From: Acidithiobacillus sulfurivorans
GTDB taxonomy: Bacteria; Pseudomonadota; Gammaproteobacteria; Acidithiobacillales; Acidithiobacillaceae
Length of the DNA: 39,571 bases
NCBI RefSeq assembly: GCF_018853815.1
Contig: NZ_JAAOMP010000040.1
Span: forward strand, 1 to 39,571
Direction: 5' to 3'
In this document: positions 1 through 9,138 of the stretch, in pieces
Layout: the number at the start of each line of letters is the position of its first letter
How positions within the stretch are numbered: the stretch's first letter is position 1
Made by a program: the position numbers and the translations under genes
Notes under the pieces: model-generated
Database searches by the model: none
The model's input: only the letters and a program-made list of their open reading frames with translations
What the model was told of the DNA's origin: nothing

Positions 1-177
1 GGCAGCGCCATTCTGCTGCAATGTTAGAAACCAGACTAGCTTAAACTCTCGCTCTTTTTGTCTTGACTCATGGGTCCACCATACATAACACCATAGGCAG
101 CAGCGGTACCCAAACCAAAAGATAGAGTGGAGCGCGTTTTTCAGCAAGCCGGTAAATGATAAAAACGGTTATGCTTT

Positions 178-236
178 CAGTTTTGTAGCGGTTGTTTTGC
201 GGCTATTAGACGGATCTTTGATCCGTCTTTTTTTAT
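178..236 (+). repeat. 59-bp direct repeat, copy 1
   Basis: This 59-bp stretch recurs without mismatch at 432-490, 254 bp downstream. It starts at a CAG and runs through a GC-poor segment into a hairpin and T-run. The flanks differ directly outside the repeat on both sides. A recent duplication, or two paralogous RNAs sharing a 3' end, would both explain it. Confidence 0.9.
208..235 (+). terminator. Intrinsic terminator in repeat copy 1
   Basis: Nine-base-pair perfect stem (AGACGGATC with GATCCGTCT), TTT loop, then an uninterrupted T-run. This is a textbook rho-independent terminator for transcription to the right. The AGACGGATC arm also makes it usable to the left in part, but there is no T-run on that side. 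Confidence 0.85.
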
Positions 237-431
237 GGGCGCTGTGAACAAGCAAACGGGCCTTCAAAAAAATCAAAACAAGATGTTTTGCGGAAATATT
301 CCAGAAACAAAACGTCCGTATTATGTAATCCATGGCGAGGGCACAACATACCCAAACCTCACAGAAAGAGGGAGCGCTTTAAGAATTTTATGCACCATCG
401 GCCCGAAGGCCGCAGTGCTTTAGGTATGAAA

Positions 432-490
432 CAGTTTTGTAGCGGTTGTTTTGCGGCTATTAGACGGATCTTTGATCCGTCTTTTTTTAT
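432..490 (+). repeat. 59-bp direct repeat, copy 2
   Basis: Second identical copy of the 59-bp unit at 178-236. It ends 50 bp before the orn start codon, so the terminator inside it would separate orn from anything transcribed further upstream. Confidence 0.9.
462..489 (+). terminator. Intrinsic terminator in repeat copy 2
   Basis: Same 9-bp stem, TTT loop and T-run as the terminator at 208-235. It lies just upstream of orn, which therefore needs a promoter within or after the repeat. Confidence 0.85.
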
Positions 491-540
491 ATCGTGGCTA
501 ACATGCTACACTATTGTTGCTTGTTCAACAAGGATGTCGT

Positions 541-1104
541 ATGGACCCCAAAAACCAACGCTTAGTCTGGGTGGATCTTGAAATGACTGGCCTGCACCCT
601 GAGCAGGATGAAATTCTTGAAATCGCCAGTATTGTCACCGACAACCAGCTTCGCATTATCTGCGAAGGGCCGGTGCTGGCCGTGCATCATCCCGACACCG
701 TGCTGGCCAAAATGGACGACTGGAATCAGCGTACCCATGGTCAATCCGGGCTGATTCAGCGGGTACGAGACAGTCGCCTGGATACCCAGGCCGTAGAAAC
801 CCAGACCCTGGATTTTCTCAACGCGCATGTCGCTGCCGGAACTTCGCCCATTTGCGGCAATAGTGTTTGCCAGGATCGGCGTTTCCTGGCACGACTGATG
901 CCGCGACTGGAACGCTTTTTTCACTATCGGATGATTGATGTCAGCACGCTCAAAGAGCTGACTTCCCGCTGGTATCCCGGCTTCCCGAAATTTCCCAAGG
1001 CAGAAAAACATGAGGCCCTGGCGGATATCCGTGAATCCATTGACGAACTGGCTTACTATCGGGAGAAAATCTTTCCGCAGCTTCTGGAGTTTCCTGAAAA
1101 GTAG
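541..1104 (+). CDS. orn: Oligoribonuclease
   Basis: 3'-to-5' exoribonuclease that degrades 2-5-nt RNA oligomers and pGpG in the cytoplasm, finishing mRNA decay and c-di-GMP turnover. The 187-aa length is typical. The DEDDh residues are all present: D12 and E14 in [10 protein letters not shown]112 in the [11 protein letters not shown] block, H157 and D162 near the C terminus; the spacing matches the E. coli enzyme almost exactly. I chose the ATG at 541 because AAGGA lies about 8 bases upstream and the protein then begins [10 protein letters not shown], as in the family; the longer in-frame start at 514 adds non-homologous residues. It converges with the small reverse ORF ending at 1111. The HD-GYP protein in this window would make pGpG, a substrate of Orn. 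Confidence 0.96.
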   Translation: MDPKNQRLVWVDLEMTGLHPEQDEILEIASIVTDNQLRIICEGPVLAVHHPDTVLAKMDDWNQRTHGQSGLIQRVRDSRLDTQAVETQTLDFLNAHVAAGTSPICGNSVCQDRRFLARLMPRLERFFHYRMIDVSTLKELTSRWYPGFPKFPKAEKHEALADIRESIDELAYYREKIFPQLLEFPEK

Positions 1105-1110
1105 ATCCCG

Positions 1111-1359
1111 TTACTTTACTGGCGCCGGAAGGTTCTGGATCAAATCTACCCGTACCCGCACTTCCAGATTTTCTGCCAGAACCCTGCAAAGCAGGTAGTC
1201 TCCTTCCGGGCTTTCCAGCCATTCCAGTGGCATGACGACTTCCATATAATGGATGCCCGTACTTTCATCTGCCCAGTGCAGGCGCATTTGTTCTGATGTT
1301 AGTATGGCAATTTGCAAACGTTCGGCAATCTGGCGCGGGGTAGATGCATTCTGGGTCAC
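1111..1359 (-). CDS. Hypothetical protein, 82 aa
   Basis: I do not recognise the family. The 82-aa product is soluble and acidic to neutral, has no signal peptide or membrane segment, and has the look of a real protein (regular hydrophobic spacing, YMEVVMPLEWLESPEG core). The start is GTG at 1359, preceded by GAGGAG. It is divergent from the luciferase-like gene at 1375 with only 15 bp between the two start codons, so the two genes share a mirrored Shine-Dalgarno segment and each promoter must lie inside the opposite gene. It ends 6 bp from the convergent orn stop. Possible roles include a regulator of the neighbouring operon, but nothing in the sequence shows this. Confidence 0.65.
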   Translation of the reverse strand: MTQNASTPRQIAERLQIAILTSEQMRLHWADESTGIHYMEVVMPLEWLESPEGDYLLCRVLAENLEVRVRVDLIQNLPAPVK

Positions 1360-1374
1360 GGAGGCTCCTCAGTA

Positions 1375-2460
1375 GTGAAAATTGATCTTTTCTACGAACT
1401 TGCTGTTCCCGAACACCAGGGCCGCAGCGAAGCCCAAGTTTATCACGAAACGCTCGACGAGCTCAGCCTGGCGGACCAGCTGGGTTTTCATGGTGCCTGG
1501 CTGGTAGAGCATCACTTCATGCGCGAGTATTCGCATTCCAGTGCCCCCGAAATATTTCTGGCCGCTGCCAGTCAGCGTACCAGCAAATTACGCTTGGGAC
1601 ATGCCGTTGTGGTCCTGCCTTACAATCACATAGTCAGGATTGCCGAACGGGTTGCCGCCCTGGATATTCTCAGCAACGGTCGCCTGGAGCTCGGCGTTGG
1701 TCGTGGTTTTTCTCCCAAGGAATATCAACTTTTCGGTAGCCAAATGGCCGATAGCCGCCAACATATGAAGGAAGGTTTGCAAATTCTTCGTGAGGCTGGA
1801 GGACCTGCTTTCAGCCACACGGATAAACTTTATCAGTTTGAAAATCTGGATATATTACCCAAGCCCATCCAGAGGCCTCACCCCCCCCTGTGGACAGCTG
1901 CAGTCAGTCCCGCCACCTTTCAGTGGGCCGCTCAGGAAGGCATCGGAGTTCTCTCCGGACCGTTCAAGCCCTGGTTTATGATCAAACAGGATTTGCGCGC
2001 TTATAAAAAGAGCTGGCAACAGCAACATGGTCAAGGCCCTTTGCAAGCCGGACAAAATAATGGATTTGCCATGACCATTGGTTGCCTTTGCCTGGAAGAT
2101 GCCGCAGAAGCCAGACGGCTGGCTGAGGGATTTACCTGGTACTATCAACGCTTGCTGGATCAAACCCGGCCGGTTCTCGCGCAGTTGCGGGAAAGCTATG
2201 AATACTATCACCGGCTCGGCTTCCTTGAGCCCCTGCTGCGGCGCGGCCTGAATTTACGCATTCTCGAAAGCATGGGCATGGTGGTGGTCGGTGATCCGGA
2301 AACTTGTCGAAAAAAGCTTTCCAGATATTCACGCGCCGGAGTTGATCGTCTGATTCTGGCCGTTGGCGCGGGCATGGTGCCCAGTGCGGTTACCCGGCGT
2401 TCCATGCAACTTCTCGCGGAAGAAGTCATACCTTTCCTGAACCAGCCGGAAATCCGCTGA
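1375..2460 (+). CDS. Luciferase-like (LLM class) flavin-dependent monooxygenase
   Basis: 361-aa member of the bacterial-luciferase-like TIM-barrel family, which uses reduced FMN or F420 to oxidise small organic substrates. Visible hallmarks are the N-terminal KIDLFYELAVP strand, the AWLVEHHF segment, RLGHAVVVLPYNH and the GRLELGVGRGF block that contacts the flavin phosphate. The start is GTG at 1375 with GGAGG 10 bases upstream; the open frame runs further up but that part overlaps the reverse gene and lacks family features. Its stop overlaps the next start by one base (TGATG), so it is co-translated with the SDR gene and followed by a diiron oxygenase. Substrate unknown; a three-enzyme oxidation pathway is implied. 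Confidence 0.88.
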   Translation: MKIDLFYELAVPEHQGRSEAQVYHETLDELSLADQLGFHGAWLVEHHFMREYSHSSAPEIFLAAASQRTSKLRLGHAVVVLPYNHIVRIAERVAALDILSNGRLELGVGRGFSPKEYQLFGSQMADSRQHMKEGLQILREAGGPAFSHTDKLYQFENLDILPKPIQRPHPPLWTAAVSPATFQWAAQEGIGVLSGPFKPWFMIKQDLRAYKKSWQQQHGQGPLQAGQNNGFAMTIGCLCLEDAAEARRLAEGFTWYYQRLLDQTRPVLAQLRESYEYYHRLGFLEPLLRRGLNLRILESMGMVVVGDPETCRKKLSRYSRAGVDRLILAVGAGMVPSAVTRRSMQLLAEEVIPFLNQPEIR

Positions 2461-3425
2461 TGCGGGTCATGGTTACCGGTGCTGCTGGTCATACGGCTGC
2501 AGCATTACTTCCGGTTCTCGTGCAACGGCCGGATATTCAGCAGGTGATAGCCGTTGATATTCACCCGCCCGCTTTTACCTCTGCCAAAATGCGCTACTTC
2601 AGCATGGACATTCGCGACCCGCGTCTTGCAGACCAGCTGGCGGGCATCGACCAAATCATTCACCTGGCTTTTGTGGTTCTCAGCCCTCATCTGGGGCCGC
2701 AAAACCGTTGGCGCAGCGAGATGCGCGACATCAACCTACGCGGCAGCCAGCGCCTTTTTCAAGCGGCGGCCAGCGCCGACGTGCGGCATGTCATTTACAC
2801 CAGCAGTGTTGCCGCTTACGGTGCCTGGCCCGATAATCCCATTCCTCTGGATGAAAACTGGCCCTGCCGGCCGGTACCCGGTTTTGCCTATAGTGAAGAC
2901 AAGGCGGCACTGGAATCCTGGCTGGATGTTTTCTCCGCCCAGAAACCCGCCTTGGCAGTTACCCGATTGCGTCTTCATGCCATCATCGGCCCCCATGGGC
3001 AAAAGCTGGTAAACGCCATTGCGACCAGTCCCTTTAATGTACGCATGAAGAATCCGGATCTACCCATCCAGTGTCTGCATGAAGACGATGCAACCCGCGC
3101 CATTGTTGCTGCACTGGATCATCCCCGTGAAGGCATTTTTAACATCGCTGCACCGGAACCGGTCCCATGGTCCCGCATTCCACGACGCTGGTATTTGCCA
3201 TTGAGCCCCGGGCAACTACACCGCATCCATCGCAGTCTGCGGCCCTTCAATCGGGCTTTGGGAGACCCAGGCTGGCTTCAGGCTCTGGAAAATCCGCTCA
3301 TTGTCGATACCCGCCGCGCTCAAGAGGCACTTGGCTGGCAAGCACGTTATTCCGTCAGCGAAGCACTGTCCTCCCTACGTCAGACTCAGGGTCTCAGTCC
3401 GCTTAAAGCTTGGAGGGTCTCCTAG
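2460..3425 (+). CDS. NAD-dependent epimerase/dehydratase (extended SDR)
   Basis: 321-aa extended short-chain dehydrogenase/reductase. The Rossmann glycine motif VTGAAGHTAA is at residues 5-14, an acidic residue for the NAD ribose follows the second strand (VDIHPP), the YTSSVAAYG strand carries the catalytic Ser region, and YSEDK is the catalytic Tyr-x-x-x-Lys. The C-terminal substrate domain is divergent, so a specific sugar or steroid substrate cannot be named. The start overlaps the stop of the luciferase-like gene by one base, and the diiron oxygenase starts 18 bp downstream. The three together form an operon of two oxygenases and one dehydrogenase. Confidence 0.88.
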   Translation: MRVMVTGAAGHTAAALLPVLVQRPDIQQVIAVDIHPPAFTSAKMRYFSMDIRDPRLADQLAGIDQIIHLAFVVLSPHLGPQNRWRSEMRDINLRGSQRLFQAAASADVRHVIYTSSVAAYGAWPDNPIPLDENWPCRPVPGFAYSEDKAALESWLDVFSAQKPALAVTRLRLHAIIGPHGQKLVNAIATSPFNVRMKNPDLPIQCLHEDDATRAIVAALDHPREGIFNIAAPEPVPWSRIPRRWYLPLSPGQLHRIHRSLRPFNRALGDPGWLQALENPLIVDTRRAQEALGWQARYSVSEALSSLRQTQGLSPLKAWRVS

Positions 3426-3443
3426 ACCATGGCACAATAGCGT

Positions 3444-4334
3444 ATGACTTTTGCGTCCAACATTCCCGTACAGGCCCGGATCCAGCGCCATCATGATGCA
3501 CTGGTCAAACGCTTGTCTGCACATAGCAGTCAATACCGGGATCCGGTCAGCACCATTCCCTGGGAAAGCCTGGATGCTGACAGTGCCTGGCTACCAGAGT
3601 CCCTGGTTTCTCTTTATGGATTAACGGAATACGAGCAGCTCAGCGCGGATGAACGTACCCGGCTATCGCAGGTGGAATTTGTCTCTTTTTGTGAGCTGGG
3701 CCTCTGGCTCGAGGCGCTGTTCATCCAGCGACTCAGTGCCAACTCCCTACATGAGATGTATCGCGATCCCCAGGGCTATCATTACCAGCTCCACGAACTG
3801 CGTGAAGAGGTCGGGCATAGCCTCATGTTTCTGGAGCTCCAGCAGCGTTCCCATCTGCCGTTTATGACCCCTCTTGGTGAGCGTCCGCCCTTGGCACGTC
3901 TGTTTGCCCGCTACGCTCCAGAGGGTTCTGCGGCTTTTTGGGCGACCATCCTCATCGGCGAGGACGTACCCGATCGCATGAATCGCCTGATTTTCGCCCG
4001 TAAGGATCTTCCTTCTGCCGTGCTCGCCATTACCCATGTGCATATGCGCGAGGAAGCGCGGCATATGGCTTTTGCCCGTACGACCATTCAAATGCGCAGT
4101 CAGGCCATGCATAACCTGAAAAAAAAGGCCATCAGCCCGGTGTTGCGCGAAGTATTCCGACAGTTTTTGCGTACCTGCTTTTTTCCCTCTGAACAAGTTT
4201 ATGCTGCGGCCGGCCTGAGCCATCCCAGGGTCTGGGCGCGTCGCGCCCGTCACAATCCACACCGGATTGCATTGATGAACCAGTGTGCAAACCCCAGTCG
4301 TGACTTTCTGCGCACCCAAGGCTTTGCCTTGTGA
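3444..4334 (+). CDS. AurF-like diiron oxygenase
   Basis: 296-aa helical protein of the AurF / p-aminobenzoate N-oxygenase type. A complete set of candidate iron ligands can be read: E84, E122 and H125 (REEVGH), E173 (EDVPDR), H200, E204 and H207 (HVHMREEARH). The +27, +4, +3 spacing of the last four matches AurF (E196, H223, E227, H230, from memory). Known relatives oxidise amines or fatty-acyl or aldehyde substrates. It is the third gene of the operon with the luciferase-like enzyme and SDR, 18 bp after the latter. The ATG at 3444 gives a full-length domain; no strong ribosome binding site is visible, which suggests coupling. Substrate unknown. Confidence 0.82.
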   Translation: MTFASNIPVQARIQRHHDALVKRLSAHSSQYRDPVSTIPWESLDADSAWLPESLVSLYGLTEYEQLSADERTRLSQVEFVSFCELGLWLEALFIQRLSANSLHEMYRDPQGYHYQLHELREEVGHSLMFLELQQRSHLPFMTPLGERPPLARLFARYAPEGSAAFWATILIGEDVPDRMNRLIFARKDLPSAVLAITHVHMREEARHMAFARTTIQMRSQAMHNLKKKAISPVLREVFRQFLRTCFFPSEQVYAAAGLSHPRVWARRARHNPHRIALMNQCANPSRDFLRTQGFAL

Positions 4335-4355
4335 TTTTTTTCCTCCTGCTATAAT
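4329..4355 (+). promoter_or_regulatory. Candidate promoter of the small gene at 4365
   Basis: A perfect TATAAT at 4350-4355 has TTGTGA at 4329-4334 (15-bp spacing, short). Initiation about 7 bases downstream of the -10 would fall at or just before the ATG at 4365, giving a leaderless or nearly leaderless mRNA. Confidence 0.45.
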
Positions 4356-4364
4356 TTGAGAACC

Positions 4365-6286
<1,922 letters not shown>

Positions 6287-6301
6287 TGAAGGAGTCTGAC
6301 T

Positions 6302-6661
6302 ATGATGGATTACGACAACGATAGTAATGGTCTTGGATATAGTGCTTTGGGCATTGCCCTGCTGGCGGGTGCCGCTGCCGGTGCGGTAACCGCTTTGCTT
6401 TTTGCCCCTCAGGCGGGCGATCGCACCCGCGAACAAATCCGCCATCAGGCCAATCGCGCCTGGGACAAAGTGGTCGCTTCCCGTGAACGGATGAATGAAC
6501 GCGTGGAAGAGTTGCTGGATACCATCGCCATTTACAGTGAAGAGCTGGTACAAAAAGGTAAAGATCTGAGCGACCGGGAACGGCAACGCCTCAATGATGG
6601 CATCGCCCTGGCCCGTAGCGAGTTGGATCGCCTGCGTCGGAAACTGTCCCGTTTAGATTGA
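6302..6661 (+). CDS. YtxH-like membrane-associated protein
   Basis: 119-aa protein with one hydrophobic, glycine/alanine-rich segment (residues about 12-36, ALLAGAAAGAVTALLFAPQ) followed by the GDRTREQIR turn typical of YtxH-domain proteins and a long charged helix that may form a coiled coil. These proteins are envelope-associated and often stress-related, but their function is not defined. A strong AAGGAG at 6289-6294 supports the ATG at 6302 (a second ATG follows directly). It is the last gene of the pgm operon; its stop codon overlaps the -35 box of the tRNA-Pro promoter. Confidence 0.82.
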   Translation: MMDYDNDSNGLGYSALGIALLAGAAAGAVTALLFAPQAGDRTREQIRHQANRAWDKVVASRERMNERVEELLDTIAIYSEELVQKGKDLSDRERQRLNDGIALARSELDRLRRKLSRLD

Positions 6662-6686
6662 CCCCAGAGCAGCAAGCGGCTATGCT
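6658..6686 (+). promoter_or_regulatory. Promoter of tRNA-Pro
   Basis: TTGACC (6658-6663), 17-bp spacer, TATGCT (6681-6686). The predicted start lies a few bases before the mature tRNA end at 6696. The -35 overlaps the stop codon of the YtxH-like gene. Confidence 0.75.
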
Positions 6687-6695
6687 CTGCCTCGA

Positions 6696-6772
6696 CGGGG
6701 CGTAGCGCAGCTTGGTAGCGCGCCTGCTTTGGGAGCAGGATGTCGTAGGTTCGAATCCTATCGCCCCGACCA
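6696..6772 (+). tRNA. tRNA-Pro (anticodon UGG)
   Basis: 77-nt cloverleaf. The acceptor stem CGGGGCG (6696-6702) pairs with CGCCCCG (6762-6768), followed by discriminator A and an encoded CCA (6770-6772). The anticodon arm CCTGC-TTTGGGA-GCAGG reads UGG. The T arm carries GGTTCGAATCC. It has its own promoter upstream and a terminator 10 bp downstream, so it is a monocistronic unit. Confidence 0.97.
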
Positions 6773-6782
6773 ATTAAAACGG

Positions 6783-6820
6783 GCACTTGGCACATGCGAC
6801 CAAGTGCTTTTATTTTTTTG
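6783..6820 (+). terminator. Terminator of tRNA-Pro
   Basis: Eight-base-pair stem GCACTTGG (6783-6790) with CCAAGTGC (6800-6807), 9-nt loop, then a T-rich run to about 6819. Confidence 0.85.
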
Positions 6821-6926
6821 CTGAAGGATTTCGTGCAGGCGTTTCTCGAAAACAATGGTGAGTACTACACCCAACGCCGCCAGAATAACCTCTTACGCAT
6901 CCGTCGTACCCCCTAGACTGGGCAGA

Positions 6927-7238
6927 TCATGCCACCTGTGCCTCCCGGATCACGTCCGGGTGCTTGGCTGCGATGCGGAGCAGCGTCATAGCCGCACCGG
7001 AAGGGTTGCGCCGCCCCTGTTCCCAATCCTGAAGGGTACGAATAGACACCCCCATCAGCGCGGCAAACTGTGACTGTGACAATCCTGCGCTGATACGGGC
7101 CTGCACAACCTGTGGCACGTCGATCTTATGGACAGCACCTTTTTTCCCGGCCTTCATCTGCCGGACGGATTCCAGAAGTTCTGCGCCAATATCGCGCTTG
7201 GCGTCCCGTTCCATGAGTTCCTTTTCAGCCATCGGCAT
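6927..7238 (-). CDS. XRE-family antitoxin-like regulator (HigA/NadS type)
   Basis: 103-aa DNA-binding protein. The N-terminal 40 residues are charged; residues about 45-95 form a helix-turn-helix with the GLSQSQFAALMGVS-RTLQDWEQGRRNPSG signature of antitoxins of the HigA/NadS kind, which bind their own operator. The ATG at 7238 has AAGGAG 7 bases upstream; ATGs at 7241 and 7232 are alternatives. The open frame continues far upstream to 7559 but that part overlaps the SulP gene and looks non-coding. No RelE/HigB-type toxin is visible: the 220 bp between SulP and this gene hold only short frames, including a 24-codon one ending at the antitoxin start. Orphan or degraded module. Confidence 0.8.
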   Translation of the reverse strand: MPMAEKELMERDAKRDIGAELLESVRQMKAGKKGAVHKIDVPQVVQARISAGLSQSQFAALMGVSIRTLQDWEQGRRNPSGAAMTLLRIAAKHPDVIREAQVA

Positions 7239-7458
7239 CATCAATCTCCTTGCGTAATTGCTGCAGCACATGCGCCGGTTCCATCGGATTTTTCGACATC
7301 CTCCGCTCGGGGGATCACGTCGCCTGCGTCCGTAAACGCCAGTGGCGATGGTGCCCATACTGCGGGTCCCTGGAAAATTTGGAATATAAAAGAAGTTGAC
7401 AGCAGTTTCCACGGCACCGATCTTTTCCGTAAGAGCATCCAATTGACTGGCTTGACGG

Positions 7459-8982
7459 TCAGCCCAGCTTATCGTCGGCAATATGATAATGTGGATCTTC
7501 GGTAATGTTGAGTTCCACAAGATCCTTGGCTTTATCAAGAAGCTCCAGACAATCTGCACACAAGTGCCTTAAATAGAGCTTTTTACCTCTTTCCGTATAA
7601 CGTCCGGCTAGACTATCTATAGCCTCTACGGCAGAATGATCGACTATGCGTGCTCCTGCAAAATCAATCACGACTTGTTCGGGGTCATCGGCGGGATCAA
7701 ACAGATTTCGGAATTGCGTTACGGATGCGAAAAACAGGGTACCGCGCAACTTATAAATTTTGACGCCCCGTTCATCTACCGTACTGCTCACATCAATCTG
7801 CTTGGCGTGTTCCCAGGCAAAAACCAGGGCGGCTAAGATAACACCCACCACTACTGCCAGGGTAATATTGACCATCACGGTCAACACGGCAACCAGAATA
7901 CCTATAAAAACATCAGTATGTGGAATTTTTCCAAAAAAGCGAAAGCTACTCCATTCAAAAGTTTTCTCAACGATGACAAACATCACTCCGACCAGCGCAG
8001 CAATAGGAACCTGTTGAATATAGTGCGAAGCGAGCACAATAAATGATAACAAAAATATGGCCGTCGTAATGCCCGATAATCTTTTAATAGCACCGTTATT
8101 GACGTTGATAATGCTTTCACCCAGCATCGCACAACCACCCATTGCCCCGAAAAAACCACTCACTACATTGGCGATTCCCTGAGCCATGGATTCACGGTTG
8201 GGCTGCCCGCGAGTGTCGGTCATTTCATCAATTAAATTAAGCGTCAGCAGGGTTTCCACCAAGCCGTTGGCAGCCATGATCAGCGCATAGGGAAAAACAA
8301 CTTCCAATGTATGCCAGTTCCAGGGAACCTGCGGCACATGAAAGCTGGGTAATCCACCGGAAAGCGAAGCCACATCTCCCACGGTCACGGTCGGGATCTG
8401 GAATACCACAACCACCATTGTGGTAATCAAAGCACCAGCCAGCGTCGCAGGAATCGCTTTGGTCAACCGAGGCATCAGATAAATCGCAACCATGGTTAAG
8501 GCTACCAAACCAATCATGGTGTATAAATCCGTGCCCTGCATCCAGGCCAGATGTCCACTGGCATTTTTGATTTTAAAGTGATCCAGCTGGGCCAGAAAAA
8601 TAACCACCGCCAGGCCATTAATAAAGCCCAGCATGACGGTGTGGGGAATCAAGCGCACGAATTTGCTAAGGCGTGCTGCAGCAAAAAAAAGCTGCAACAA
8701 TCCCATCAGTACGACTGCAGCAAAAAGGTATTCCACACCATGGGAAACAACCAGGCCGAGCATAACTACCGCTGTAGCGCCACTAGCGCCGGAGACCATG
8801 CCGGGCCGTCCACCCCAGGCGGAGGTTATAAACACCAGAATCACGGCCGCATATAATCCAGTCAGCGGCGAAACGTGCGCCACAAAGGCAAAGGCAATAG
8901 CTTCAGGAACTAATGCCAGAGCCACAGTAATTCCACTCAGAATATTGAGTTTTTTCTCCTGAAAGGAGGAAATTGCTTCCAT
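7459..8982 (-). CDS. SulP-family anion transporter with STAS domain
   Basis: 507-aa inner-membrane permease with 10-12 hydrophobic segments up to about residue 400 and a cytoplasmic STAS domain at the C terminus (VVIDFAGARIVDHSAVEAI core). SulP proteins import sulfate, bicarbonate or other anions with Na+ or H+. The N-terminal VPEAIAFAFVA and GLYAAV motifs are characteristic. I place the start at ATG 8982 because GGAG precedes it by 6-7 bases; a GTG at 9018 extends it without a ribosome site. In an autotroph a bicarbonate role (BicA-like) is as plausible as sulfate; the sequence does not decide. It lies 156 bp downstream of purL and upstream of the XRE gene. Confidence 0.9.
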   Translation of the reverse strand: MEAISSFQEKKLNILSGITVALALVPEAIAFAFVAHVSPLTGLYAAVILVFITSAWGGRPGMVSGASGATAVVMLGLVVSHGVEYLFAAVVLMGLLQLFFAAARLSKFVRLIPHTVMLGFINGLAVVIFLAQLDHFKIKNASGHLAWMQGTDLYTMIGLVALTMVAIYLMPRLTKAIPATLAGALITTMVVVVFQIPTVTVGDVASLSGGLPSFHVPQVPWNWHTLEVVFPYALIMAANGLVETLLTLNLIDEMTDTRGQPNRESMAQGIANVVSGFFGAMGGCAMLGESIINVNNGAIKRLSGITTAIFLLSFIVLASHYIQQVPIAALVGVMFVIVEKTFEWSSFRFFGKIPHTDVFIGILVAVLTVMVNITLAVVVGVILAALVFAWEHAKQIDVSSTVDERGVKIYKLRGTLFFASVTQFRNLFDPADDPEQVVIDFAGARIVDHSAVEAIDSLAGRYTERGKKLYLRHLCADCLELLDKAKDLVELNITEDPHYHIADDKLG

Positions 8983-9138
8983 AAATAACTCCGGGGAAAA
9001 TTGAGCATCCTGAGCCACAGAATGTCAGATTTGAAAAGGAAATAAATATTCAACATACTGAAATGACAAGCGCATCGAAAACCATCCAGGAATGATGATT
9101 TCGCCCGACACGAACAGATTGGCTGAAATATATTTACA

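Larger units (their letters stand above)
1..540. other. Non-coding leader region upstream of orn with duplicated terminator unit
   Basis: About 540 bases without a convincing gene. The only strong structure is a 59-bp perfect direct repeat (178-236 and 432-490), each copy ending in a rho-independent terminator. A short hairpin with a CGAA loop (399-412) precedes the second copy. A -35-like TTGACT lies at 63-68 but has no good -10 partner. Positions 3-44 stay open on the plus strand up to a TAA and could be the tail of an upstream gene, but too little is visible to call it. The open frames over the repeats have no ribosome binding site. Two small RNAs in tandem is the likeliest reading. Confidence 0.5.

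Noticed and set aside
3-44. Possible C-terminal tail of an upstream gene ending in TAA
   Set aside because: Only 13 codons are visible; all three frames are equally short and none is recognisable.
235-581. Two overlapping open frames across the 59-bp repeat and terminator region
   Set aside because: They read through a terminator hairpin, have no ribosome site, and only one repeat copy has a start codon in the frame.
7239-7559. Upstream extension of the XRE gene into SulP
   Set aside because: The extension overlaps the SulP 3' end, shows no conserved pattern, and a good ribosome site precedes the inner ATG.
8551-8962. Plus-strand open frames inside SulP
   Set aside because: Shadow frames of a long membrane protein gene; no start signals.
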